Positions 34,979 through 43,256 of a stretch of DNA of 64,000 bases are shown here, piece by piece. The stretch covers positions 1 to 64,000 of the forward strand of contig NZ_FMZV01000014.1 in assembly GCF_900101475.1 (NCBI RefSeq), read 5' to 3'. Source of the DNA: Ruegeria marina (lineage in GTDB: Bacteria > Pseudomonadota > Alphaproteobacteria > Rhodobacterales > Rhodobacteraceae). The notes beneath the pieces are model-generated. The model made no database searches. It had not been told where the DNA came from and saw only the letters and a list, made by a program, of their open reading frames with translations. The position numbers and the translations under genes are program-made. Positions within the stretch are counted from its first letter, which is position 1. Every line of letters starts with the position of its first letter.

Positions 34979-36301
34979 TCACGTTCTGATGTAATGCATG
35001 CCCTGAAACCGCGCGCGCATCTCGCGGGTACGGAGCGCCACCGCCTCGGGGTCGTTGCCGGTCAGCCCCTGGGTGATCAACCATGCCAGCTCGGCGGCAT
35101 GTTCGGGCGTCACACCCCGGCGAACCAACTCTGGCGTTCCGATCCTCAGCCCATTCAGATCACCGGCCACCGGGTCGATCGGCAAGCCGATGCCACAGGC
35201 AAGAAACCCCGCGCGGCGCAATGTTCTGGATCCGGCCTGACCACCGCCGAACCGGCCTGCCTCGACCGCGAACTGGTGTGAGGCGGTTGCACCGCCCAAG
35301 CCATGAAACACCGGCAGACCCAGCGCTTCCAACTCGGCGGCCAGTGCCTGGGCAAGATCGACCATGGCCTGGGCATAGGCCGGCCCGTGATCAACCCAGT
35401 CGAGCAGCGAAATCGCCAGTGCCGCTGATTTCGCCGCGTCGAAATTGGCCGTCATACCGGGAAAGGCGATGGCGTCCAGGCGCTCGGCAATTTCGGCATC
35501 GTTGGTCACGATCAGGCCGCCGGCAGGGCCGCCGAGGCTCTTGTAGGTGCTCATCGTCATAAGATGCGCGCCCTGTTCCAGCGGATTTGCCCAGACCCCG
35601 CCCGCGATGATGCCGCATTGATGCGCCGCATCGAACAGGACCTTTGCCCCAATCTCATCGGCAATCTCGCGCACCCCTGCAACCGGATGCGGGAACAGGT
35701 TCAGCGACCCGCCGACGGTGATCAGCCTGGGTCTGTGTTGCCTTGCAAGTTCGGCAAGCGCGCGCAGATCGACGCTGTACCCATCCGAATCCACCGGCGC
35801 CTCGATGGTCGCCAACCCATAAAGACCGGCACAGCCGGGCTTGTGATGCGTGACATGCCCGCCGACGCTGGCGGGTGGCGCGATGATCGTGTCGCCGGGC
35901 CGGGTGACCGCCATGAATCCGTAGAGATTCGCCAACGCACCCGACGCGACCCTGATCTCGGCATAACGGGCATTGAACACCTGCGCGGCCAGTTCGGCGG
36001 CGATCACTTCGATCTCCTCGATGGCTTCGAGACCCATTTCGTATTTGTCGCCGGGGTATCCAAGGGACGGGCGGCTACCCAAACCCGCCGCCAATGCGGC
36101 CTCGGCGCGCGGGTTCATCACATTGGTGGCCGGGTTCAGGTTGAAGCACTCTTCGTCATGGATAACCCGGTTCCGTTCGATCAGCCTCCCGAGCCGCTCC
36201 TCGATCGCGTCGCTGTTTGCGCGCGCGGTCTCGGCGGCGATCTCCTGCACACGGGCTTCGCATTTGGCAGGAACCCAAGAGCGGTGGACAAGATTTGGCA
36301 T
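34979..36301 (-). CDS. SHMT-family PLP enzyme, substrate uncertain
   Basis: A 440-residue fold-type I PLP enzyme related to serine hydroxymethyltransferase: FNLNPATNVMNPRAEAALAA at the N-terminus, LGYPGDKYEMG, GSLNLFPHPV, and FDAAHQCGII as the cofactor-ring/ammonium aspartate. The PLP lysine motif is STYKSLGGPAGG, whereas housekeeping SHMT has T-T-T-H-K-T-L-R-G-P-R-G; the His before Lys is Tyr and the basic residues are lost. It is thus probably a specialised aldolase, hydroxymethyltransferase or transferase rather than GlyA. The ATG at 36301 with GGAG is preferred over one at 36313. A LysR gene is divergent 98 bases away and is its likely regulator. Confidence 0.75.
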   Translation of the reverse strand: MPNLVHRSWVPAKCEARVQEIAAETARANSDAIEERLGRLIERNRVIHDEECFNLNPATNVMNPRAEAALAAGLGSRPSLGYPGDKYEMGLEAIEEIEVIAAELAAQVFNARYAEIRVASGALANLYGFMAVTRPGDTIIAPPASVGGHVTHHKPGCAGLYGLATIEAPVDSDGYSVDLRALAELARQHRPRLITVGGSLNLFPHPVAGVREIADEIGAKVLFDAAHQCGIIAGGVWANPLEQGAHLMTMSTYKSLGGPAGGLIVTNDAEIAERLDAIAFPGMTANFDAAKSAALAISLLDWVDHGPAYAQAMVDLAQALAAELEALGLPVFHGLGGATASHQFAVEAGRFGGGQAGSRTLRRAGFLACGIGLPIDPVAGDLNGLRIGTPELVRRGVTPEHAAELAWLITQGLTGNDPEAVALRTREMRARFQGMHYIRT

Positions 36302-36399
36302 GTTGATCTCCATCTTTCATCATCAGGATGGTCTGCGTCCGGATTGCGCACAAACCAGATTTAGGAAAAATTAGGGCTAGAAAAATTGAGGCTCACGCA

Positions 36400-37284
36400 A
36401 TGCCGATATCTCCGCCACGCCCACGCCCGCTGCCACTGAACGCCCTGCGCGCCTTTGAGGCGGCGGCGCGGCTTGAAGGCTTTGCCGCCGCTGCCGAGGA
36501 GATCGGGGTCACGCCTGGCGCCATCTCGGCGCATGTGAAACAACTCGAACAAGCATTGGGTGCCCCGTTGTTCGTGCGCACTGCGCGTGGTGTTTCGTTG
36601 ACAGCGCTGGCGCTCAAGGTTCTGCCGGACCTGACGCGGGGCTTCGATGCCCTTGCAGCCGCCAGCCGCACGCTACAGTCAGACGCCGCACCGCAGGTGG
36701 TGCAGGTGGTGGCCTTGCCTTCGGTTGCGCAACTCTGGCTGTCGCCTCGGTTGCCGGGTCTGCGGCAGGCCGCGCCCGAGATCGAAATCTCGGTCACCGC
36801 GATGGAGGCGCCGCCCGATCTCAAACGTGCACCCTATGACCTGTACCTGTTCTTTGGCGATGGCCCCGGAGAACCGCTGGCGCCCGATGTCATCTTTCCG
36901 GTCTGCGCCCCCGGACTGGCGAGCAAGCTCAAGCGACCGGCAGACTTGGCCAACCTGCCCTGTCTGTCCGACAGTAGCTGGAGCGGCGATTGGGAGGCAT
37001 GGGCGACCGAGGCGATGCCGGGCCAGCGATTTGCCCCCCGGGGTCCGGTGTTTTCGCTCTATGCGCTCGCGGTCGAAGAGGCGGTGAATGGTGCCGGCGT
37101 TCTCATCGGACACGAGGCGCTGGTTGCTCCCCTGCTGGCCAGCGGCCGGCTTGTCGCACCTTTCGACATCAAGGTCCGGCTGCAACGGCAGCTTTCCCTG
37201 TGGAGCCCCCGCCCCATTCGCGAAGGCAGCACCGTGGACCGCGTGGCGCGCTGGTTGCGACAGGGTAGTGCAGGTCTCCTCTAG
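36400..37284 (+). CDS. LysR-family transcriptional regulator (GcvA-like)
   Basis: A 294-residue LysR regulator. The N-terminal winged helix-turn-helix LPLNALRAFEAAARLEGFAA / AAEEIGVTPGAISAHVKQLE resembles the GcvA group, followed by an effector domain with AWLRQ near the C-terminus. The frame opens at 36328, but the ATG at 36400 has GAGG upstream. Divergence from the SHMT-like gene suggests it controls that gene in response to an amino acid-like effector. Its TAG stop and the TAG of convergent fnrL share one CTAG (37281-37284). Confidence 0.9.
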   Translation: MPISPPRPRPLPLNALRAFEAAARLEGFAAAAEEIGVTPGAISAHVKQLEQALGAPLFVRTARGVSLTALALKVLPDLTRGFDALAAASRTLQSDAAPQVVQVVALPSVAQLWLSPRLPGLRQAAPEIEISVTAMEAPPDLKRAPYDLYLFFGDGPGEPLAPDVIFPVCAPGLASKLKRPADLANLPCLSDSSWSGDWEAWATEAMPGQRFAPRGPVFSLYALAVEEAVNGAGVLIGHEALVAPLLASGRLVAPFDIKVRLQRQLSLWSPRPIREGSTVDRVARWLRQGSAGLL

Positions 37285-38024
37285 ACCAGGAAACCACCAT
37301 CCGCATCATCGCCCGCTTCTTCCATCAGCCGGCCCATGTCGGGAACGGTCACGTGACGCTTGCCTTCGAGGTGGATGACACCATCCTTTTTCAATGCGGA
37401 GATCTGCCGGCTGACTGTTTCCAGCGTCAGCCCCAGATAATCCGCCATTGCCTCGCGGGTAAGCGGCAGGTCGAACACGATCGGCCCACTCAGCCCGCGC
37501 TTGGTCAGCGACGCATCGCGCCGGGCGATGATCGACAAAAGGCTGGCGATCTTTTCCCGTGCTGTCTTGCGGCCCAGCACAAGCATCCACTCGCGCGCGG
37601 CATCAAGTTCATCAAGGGTCATTTCCAGCAGCCTGTGCGCGATATGCGGCGTCCGCGCCATCAGATCCTCGAACGGTTTCTTGCGGAAACAGCACATCAC
37701 CAGATCGGTGGTCGCCACGACATCATAAGGCGCATTTTCGCGCCCCGGTCGACCGACGAAATCGGATGGCAGCAAAAGGCCCACCATCTGGGTACGGCCA
37801 TCTTCCATGGTCTGGGTCAAGGAAGCGATTCCAGAAACGACGGAGCCTACGAAATTCATCTGGTCACCGGACCAGATGATCGTCTGCCCGGCCTCGAAAC
37901 TGCGATAGTACTTGATCACTTCGAGTTCGCCCAACTCTTGCGGCTCGCAACGCGCGCAAACCGCACGATGCCTGATCGGGCAATCGCTACATTCCGAGTG
38001 GCTGAGTTGCGGTTGGCTGCTCAT
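37281..38024 (-). CDS. fnrL: FNR-type oxygen-sensing regulator FnrL
   Basis: A 247-residue Crp/Fnr-family activator. The N-terminal cysteines C12, C15, C23 and C26 (CSDCPIRHRAVCARC) plus C111/C112 can hold an oxygen-labile 4Fe-4S cluster. The DNA-recognition helix is LTLETVSRQISALKK, with the E..SR residues that read TTGAT. FnrL activates microaerobic and heme genes in Rhodobacteraceae. It is divergent from hemN across a 65-base spacer with an FNR box only 17 bases before the fnrL ATG, which suggests autoregulation, probably repression. Confidence 0.95.
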   Translation of the reverse strand: MSSQPQLSHSECSDCPIRHRAVCARCEPQELGELEVIKYYRSFEAGQTIIWSGDQMNFVGSVVSGIASLTQTMEDGRTQMVGLLLPSDFVGRPGRENAPYDVVATTDLVMCCFRKKPFEDLMARTPHIAHRLLEMTLDELDAAREWMLVLGRKTAREKIASLLSIIARRDASLTKRGLSGPIVFDLPLTREAMADYLGLTLETVSRQISALKKDGVIHLEGKRHVTVPDMGRLMEEAGDDADGGFLV

Positions 38025-38040
38025 ATGTTCTCGGTCCTAC

Positions 38041-38054
38041 TTGATCTGGGTCAA
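38041..38054. promoter_or_regulatory. FNR box between fnrL and hemN
   Basis: TTGATCTGGGTCAA fits TTGA-N6-TCAA. Its centre is about 42 bases upstream of the hemN ATG and about 23 upstream of the fnrL ATG. A class II FNR promoter (box at -41.5) would start hemN transcription essentially at the ATG; TAAGCC at 38077-38082 lies at the -10 position. Confidence 0.88.
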
Positions 38055-38089
38055 GGTCCATCCTGGACCGCTCACTTAAGCCTACTTCC

Positions 38090-39445
38090 ATGACAGCGAA
38101 ATCTCAATTGGCCCGACTCGGACTTTTTGACGCGAAAGTACCGAGATATACGAGTTACCCCACCGCGCCTCATTTCAGCAATGACGTGGGCGCAAGTGAT
38201 TTTGGCGACTGGATCGGGGCGATTCCACCGGGAAGCGCGATTTCGCTTTATGTGCATGTGCCTTTCTGCCGAAGGCTTTGCTGGTTCTGCGCCTGCCGGA
38301 CCCAGGGCACCAAGACCGACAATCCCGTCATTGCTTACGTGGATACGCTCAAGGAAGAATTGGCATTGCTCGCCCGCCGCCTGCCAGCGGATGTCCGCCT
38401 GTCACGATTGCATTGGGGCGGCGGTACTCCGACACTTCTCCGCCCGGAGTTGATGCGCGATCTTGCACGCGTCATTTTCGACGTCGTGCCGCTGGGGTCC
38501 GATGCCGAGTTTTCCGTGGAAATCGACCCCAATGAAATCGACGAGGCCAGATTGGACGCGCTGGCCGAGGCAGGCATGAACCGCGCCTCGATAGGGGTGC
38601 AGGATTTCGATGAGGAAATCCAGAAGACGATCGGCCGTATCCAGGGCTACGACGTGACGCGCCGGGCTGCAGAAATGATCCGTGCGCGTGGGATCCGGAG
38701 CCTGAATGCCGACATTCTCTATGGTCTGCCGCATCAGACCCGCGGCCGGATGACCGAAAGCGTCCAGAAGCTGCTGTCGCTCAATCCCGACAGGGTCGCG
38801 CTGTATGGCTATGCGCATGTGCCGTGGATGTCCAAGCGCCAACAGCTGATTCCCTCGGATGCATTGCCCACACCGGAACAGCGGCTCGACCTGTTCGATA
38901 CCGCGCGGCGACTGTTTCTGTGGGACAACTATGCCGAGATTGGGATCGACCATTTTGCAACCCAGGACGACGGGCTGACCAAGGCGCAGGCGCGCGGACA
39001 GCTCAGGCGCAATTTCCAGGGCTACACCGACGATCAGGCCGATGTTCTGATCGGCATCGGAGCCAGTTCGATCTCGAAGTTCCCACAAGGATATGCGCAG
39101 AATGCCCCCGCCACATCGGCACATGTAAACGCGATCCGTGCCGGTCGATTCTCGACGTCGCGTGGGCACCGGTTCAAGGGGCAGGATGTCCTGCGCGCGC
39201 GCCTGATCGAGGCGCTGATGTGCGATTTCCGAATCGACTCGACCGAAATCCTGCGGGACCACGACATCTCGGCCGACGAGTTGCGCCGCATGTTCCAGGA
39301 CGCAAACAACATGTTCGAAGGCATTCTCAAGATCACGGAAGACGGGCTGTTCATTCCGCAGGAAGCCCGGCCCCTGACCCGCATGGTGGCACGCAGCTTC
39401 GACGCCTACGACCTCAGCAAGGCCGGGCACAGTTCGGCCATCTGA
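38090..39445 (+). CDS. hemN: Oxygen-independent coproporphyrinogen III oxidase
   Basis: A radical-SAM enzyme that decarboxylates coproporphyrinogen III to protoporphyrinogen IX without oxygen. The 451-residue product has RYTSYPTAPHF at residue 19, the cluster motif C60-x3-C64-x2-C67 followed by C69 (HVPFCRRLCWFCAC), and HWGGGTPT. This is the full HemN pattern, not the HemW form. No good Shine-Dalgarno precedes the ATG. It is divergent from fnrL under a shared FNR box, giving heme supply for the cbb3 oxidase at low oxygen. Confidence 0.96.
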   Translation: MTAKSQLARLGLFDAKVPRYTSYPTAPHFSNDVGASDFGDWIGAIPPGSAISLYVHVPFCRRLCWFCACRTQGTKTDNPVIAYVDTLKEELALLARRLPADVRLSRLHWGGGTPTLLRPELMRDLARVIFDVVPLGSDAEFSVEIDPNEIDEARLDALAEAGMNRASIGVQDFDEEIQKTIGRIQGYDVTRRAAEMIRARGIRSLNADILYGLPHQTRGRMTESVQKLLSLNPDRVALYGYAHVPWMSKRQQLIPSDALPTPEQRLDLFDTARRLFLWDNYAEIGIDHFATQDDGLTKAQARGQLRRNFQGYTDDQADVLIGIGASSISKFPQGYAQNAPATSAHVNAIRAGRFSTSRGHRFKGQDVLRARLIEALMCDFRIDSTEILRDHDISADELRRMFQDANNMFEGILKITEDGLFIPQEARPLTRMVARSFDAYDLSKAGHSSAI

Positions 39446-39699
39446 TCCCAAGAAAGAGCCGGGTGGGTACATTCCTATCCCGCCCCGCAACCAACCAAGG
39501 GGGTTGACGGACAAACCCCCGATTTCACACACTTGGCACAAGGCAGGATTTTCCGGCGGTGCGCCCGCGCACCGAACTTGCGGAACATCCTGTCGCGAGG
39601 CAGGTGATAACCCGGAACAGGCAGGCGGACGCGGTACCGTTCGCAACGGGTCCTGTCGTGCAGCAAGACAGTATTGCAGCAATAAAAGGGACAGCCCCC
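39446..39699. other. Spacer between hemN and the EF-G paralogue
   Basis: These 254 bases hold no convincing gene. The hairpin GGGGGTT-gacggaca-AACCCCC (39499-39520) lies 54 bases after hemN and could be a weak terminator, although only GATTT follows. The open frame from 39559 into the next gene begins with GTG and lacks family similarity in its first 47 codons; AAAAGGGA at 39687-39694 marks the real ribosome binding site downstream. Confidence 0.4.
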
Positions 39700-41628
39700 A
39701 TGCGCGTTTTCACCGTTCTCGGACCCACCCAATCGGGCAAGTCCACATTGGTCGAGGCCATCAGTCGCCTCGACAGCCGCCCCACAACATTCGACTTGTC
39801 CGGAACCGTGCACTTGCACGGTTTTTCTTACCTTGACGAGCCGTGGTGCGCGATTGACGTGGATGGGGGCGGCGATGCGCTGGCCTTTGCCGGCCCGGCC
39901 ATGGCGATTTCCGATGCGGCGGTGATCGTGGTGCCGCCCGACCCGGATGCCGCCGTGCTTTGCGCCCCCTATCTGCGGTTGGTCGAAGAAGCGGGTATCC
40001 CGTCCATCCTCTTCATCAACAGGATGGACAATCCCAACGGACGCATCCGCGATATCGTGGCGACCTTGCAGGGTTATTGCAGCCATCACATCACCCTGCG
40101 TCAGGTGCCCATCCGCGATGGCGACCAGATCGTGGGCGCGGTGGATCTGATCTCGGAACGGGCCTGGCAGTATCGCGAAGGCCAGCCATCGGCGCTGATC
40201 GAAATACCGGGCTCGGCCATGGAGCGGGAACAGGAGGCACGCGCCGAACTGCTCGAAGCATTGTCGGATTACGACGATCACCTGCTTGAACAACTGATCG
40301 AGGACAAGCAGCCACCCAGTGCGGAGATCTACGATCTGGCGGCCAAGGTCCTGCAGAACCACCAGTTGATCCCCGCCTATCTGGGTGCGGCGAGCCATGG
40401 CAACGGGCTGACGCGCATCATGAAGGCGCTGCGCCACGAGGCGCCTCAGTTCGATATTGCGGCCGGGCGCGACGCCGCTGGTGAAAAGGCCCGCGCCATC
40501 GCCGGATTTGCCGATGTCAAGAAACACATCGGCAAGATCGTCGTGCTGCGCGGTCTCGGAGAGGGAGTAAAGGCACATGAATCTCTGGGCGGCGAGTCCG
40601 TCGGCAGCCTGATGGATCTGGACGCGCGCAACCAGATCGGCGCGCTCGAAGCGGGCCGGATCGGGCTTGCGGTGAAATCCGATCACCTGTCGCCGGGCAA
40701 TATCTACGACAGCGCCGGGGCGACCGAACTGCCGCATTGGGCGCGCAGCCACCCGCCTAGCCTCCGGCAATTGATTACCCCGGCCCATGAGCGCGACGAT
40801 GCCCGGCTGTCATCGGCGCTGGCCCGGATGGAAGAGATCGACCCCGGACTGAGCCTGAGCGTAGACGAAGCCACCGGACATGCCATCCTGGGATGTCAGG
40901 GTCCGCAACACCTGCGCCGGGTCTCGGCAAAGCTGGCCGAGGATTTCGGAGTGGAGATCGTCGCTGAACCGGTCGATGCGGCTTACCGCGAAACGATCCA
41001 GAAGCCGGTAGAACACCACCATCGCCACCGCAAGCAATCGGGCGGGGCCGGTCAGTTCGCCGACGTGCTGATCTCGGTCGAACCGCTACCACGCGGCAGC
41101 GGGTTTCTCTTCAACGAGGTCGTCAAGGGCGGCGCGGTGCCAAGGAACTATATTCCCTCGGTTGCGCAGGGGGCCGAGGACGCGCTGGCGCAAGGGCCCG
41201 AAGGCTTCCCGGTGGTCGATTTGAAGGTGACGCTGAAGGACGGCAAGCACCACGCGGTGGACAGTTCCGACTATGCCTTCCGCACGGCGGGAAAGGCGGC
41301 AGTACGCGAGGCGCTGCCGCTGGCAAAACCCGTTGTCCTGCAACCGATCCTGCGCGCTGAAATCCACCTGCCATCGATTTTTGTCGGTGATCTCGTACCA
41401 ACGATCAGTTCGCTTCAAGGGCAGGTCCTCGGCTTCGAAGCACATCCCAGCGCCACGGGTTGGGAGGTGTTCAACGCCCTGCTGCCAGCCGTGGCCGAAG
41501 ACGAGTTGCACAGATCTCTGGCCAGTTCCACCCGAGGCACCGGTTGGGTGAAACTGAGCTTCGACCATTACGAGGAATTGCGCGGCCCCGTGCCGAAATC
41601 GGCAAAGGAACGCGCCGCAGCCGGATGA
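39700..41628 (+). CDS. Elongation factor G paralogue with degenerate GTPase motifs
   Basis: A 642-residue protein with EF-G architecture, about 65 residues shorter than canonical FusA at 590-2713. The P-loop GPTQSGKS (residues 8-15) and NRMD (G4) are present. The switch II motif normally D-T-P-G-H reads DVDGGG, and no clear switch I RGITI is seen, so the catalytic His is missing. Domain IV is recognisable (HHHRHRKQSGGAGQFADV, GGAVPRNYIPSVAQG) and the C-terminal domain V is present. Related EF-G-like proteins occur beside true EF-G in Rhodobacteraceae; their function is unknown to me. The ATG at 39700 is chosen for AGGG and the P-loop position. Confidence 0.8.
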   Translation: MRVFTVLGPTQSGKSTLVEAISRLDSRPTTFDLSGTVHLHGFSYLDEPWCAIDVDGGGDALAFAGPAMAISDAAVIVVPPDPDAAVLCAPYLRLVEEAGIPSILFINRMDNPNGRIRDIVATLQGYCSHHITLRQVPIRDGDQIVGAVDLISERAWQYREGQPSALIEIPGSAMEREQEARAELLEALSDYDDHLLEQLIEDKQPPSAEIYDLAAKVLQNHQLIPAYLGAASHGNGLTRIMKALRHEAPQFDIAAGRDAAGEKARAIAGFADVKKHIGKIVVLRGLGEGVKAHESLGGESVGSLMDLDARNQIGALEAGRIGLAVKSDHLSPGNIYDSAGATELPHWARSHPPSLRQLITPAHERDDARLSSALARMEEIDPGLSLSVDEATGHAILGCQGPQHLRRVSAKLAEDFGVEIVAEPVDAAYRETIQKPVEHHHRHRKQSGGAGQFADVLISVEPLPRGSGFLFNEVVKGGAVPRNYIPSVAQGAEDALAQGPEGFPVVDLKVTLKDGKHHAVDSSDYAFRTAGKAAVREALPLAKPVVLQPILRAEIHLPSIFVGDLVPTISSLQGQVLGFEAHPSATGWEVFNALLPAVAEDELHRSLASSTRGTGWVKLSFDHYEELRGPVPKSAKERAAAG

Positions 41629-41641
41629 TATAAGCTGTTCC

Positions 41642-41670
41642 GAAAGGCCCGGCGTTACTCCGGGCCTTTC
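41642..41670. terminator. Bidirectional terminator between the EF-G paralogue and yejF
   Basis: 11-bp perfect stem GAAAGGCCCGG / CCGGGCCTTTC with a 7-base loop, centred between convergent stops at 41628 and 41676. The T-rich end of each arm substitutes for a separate U-tract, so termination may be modest. Confidence 0.65.
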
Positions 41671-41675
41671 AAAGG

Positions 41676-43256
41676 TCAGCCAGCCGCCGCAATCAGGGTG
41701 CGTGTATAGTCGGTCCGGGCGTTTTCGAACAGTGCCTCGGTCTCGCCGGTTTCGATCACGTCGCCTTGGCGCATTACGACAACCTTGTGCGACATCGCCC
41801 GCACGACCTTGAGGTCGTGGCTGATGAACAGGTAGGCCAGACCGTACTTGCGCTGCAAGTTGCGCAGCAGGTCCACGATCTGAACCTGCACCGTCATGTC
41901 GAGCGCGCTCGTCGGTTCGTCCAGCACCAAAAGCTTTGGCCGCAGCACCATCGCCCGCGCAATGGCGATCCGTTGGCGCTGGCCACCGGAAAACTCGTGC
42001 GGGTAACGATCCATCGTCGCCGGGTCCAGCCCGACTTCACGCATCACCTCGGTGACCAGTTCGCGCGGCGCACGTTGCGGGTCCACCTTGTGGATCGTCA
42101 GCCCCTCGGAAATGATCTGGGCGCAGGTCATGCGTGGGCTCAGGCTGCCGAACGGATCCTGAAAAACGATCTGCATGTCCTTGCGCAGGCGGCGCAATTC
42201 ACGCGTGGACCAGCCGCGCACGTCCTCGCCACGAAAGGTAATGCCGCCCTCGGACCCAATCAGCCGCATGATGGCCAGCGCCAGCGTGGTCTTGCCCGAA
42301 CCGCTTTCGCCCACGATCCCCAGCGTTTCGCCCGCGCGGACGGAGATCGAGGCGTCGTTCACCGCCTTTACATGACCCACGGTCCGTTTCAGGAATCCGC
42401 GCTGGATTGGGAACCACACCCGCAGGTTCCGGGTGCTCACGATTTCCTCGGCGCTCCGAGAAACCGGATCTGGCCTGCCCGAAGGCTCCGCCGCCAGCAG
42501 CTTGCGCGTATAGGGGTGCCGGGGGTTTGCAAATATCTCGGCGGTCGGGCCGGTTTCCACGATCTCGCCCGCTTTCATCACGCAGACCCGGTCGGCGATC
42601 CGCCGCACGATGCCGAGGTCATGGGTGATGAAGAGCATTCCCATGTTCTCGGATTTCTGCAAATCCGCCAGCAGTTCCAGGATCTGCGCCTGTATGGTGA
42701 CATCCAGCGCGGTGGTCGGTTCATCGGCGATCAGGATGTCGGGCTTGTTTGCCAGCGCCATGGCGATCATCACCCGCTGCCGCTGCCCGCCGCTCAACTG
42801 ATGCGGATAGGCATCCAGACGGGTCTCCGGGTCGCGGATCCCGACCTTGACCAGCAACTCCAGAATACGCACCCGCGCCGCCTCGCCCGCCAGCCCCTGA
42901 TGCAACGCCAGCGATTCCGCCATCTGTTTCTGGATGGTGTGCAGCGGGTTGAGCGAGGTCATCGGCTCCTGGAAGATGAAGCTGATGTCGTTGCCGCGCA
43001 CATCCATCAGCCGCTGTTCGCTGGCGCCGATCATCTCCTGCCCGTCATAGGTGACAGAGCCTTCGACGATGGCGCTGTCTCCCAAAAGCGACACGGTCGA
43101 CAGGGCAGAGACCGACTTGCCCGATCCGCTTTCGCCTACCAAGGCCACCGTCTCGCCGCGGTTGACCGAGAAGGAGACGCCGCGCACTGCCTGGCTGATC
43201 CGGCCATCCTGGCGGAACGAGACCCTCAGATCTTTCACCTCGAGAAGTGCGCTCAT
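41676..43256 (-). CDS. yejF: Peptide ABC transporter, fused double ATPase (YejF-type)
   Basis: A 526-residue protein with two ABC ATPase domains. Each has Walker A (GESGSGKS near residue 41; GESGSGKT near 318) and a signature ([18 protein letters not shown]), plus Walker [13 protein letters not shown] and [12 protein letters not shown]. The fused form matches YejF, which powers the YejABEF oligopeptide/microcin C-type importer. The ATG overlaps the yejE stop (ATGA). It is last in the leftward yejABEF unit. Confidence 0.92.
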   Translation of the reverse strand: MSALLEVKDLRVSFRQDGRISQAVRGVSFSVNRGETVALVGESGSGKSVSALSTVSLLGDSAIVEGSVTYDGQEMIGASEQRLMDVRGNDISFIFQEPMTSLNPLHTIQKQMAESLALHQGLAGEAARVRILELLVKVGIRDPETRLDAYPHQLSGGQRQRVMIAMALANKPDILIADEPTTALDVTIQAQILELLADLQKSENMGMLFITHDLGIVRRIADRVCVMKAGEIVETGPTAEIFANPRHPYTRKLLAAEPSGRPDPVSRSAEEIVSTRNLRVWFPIQRGFLKRTVGHVKAVNDASISVRAGETLGIVGESGSGKTTLALAIMRLIGSEGGITFRGEDVRGWSTRELRRLRKDMQIVFQDPFGSLSPRMTCAQIISEGLTIHKVDPQRAPRELVTEVMREVGLDPATMDRYPHEFSGGQRQRIAIARAMVLRPKLLVLDEPTSALDMTVQVQIVDLLRNLQRKYGLAYLFISHDLKVVRAMSHKVVVMRQGDVIETGETEALFENARTDYTRTLIAAAG

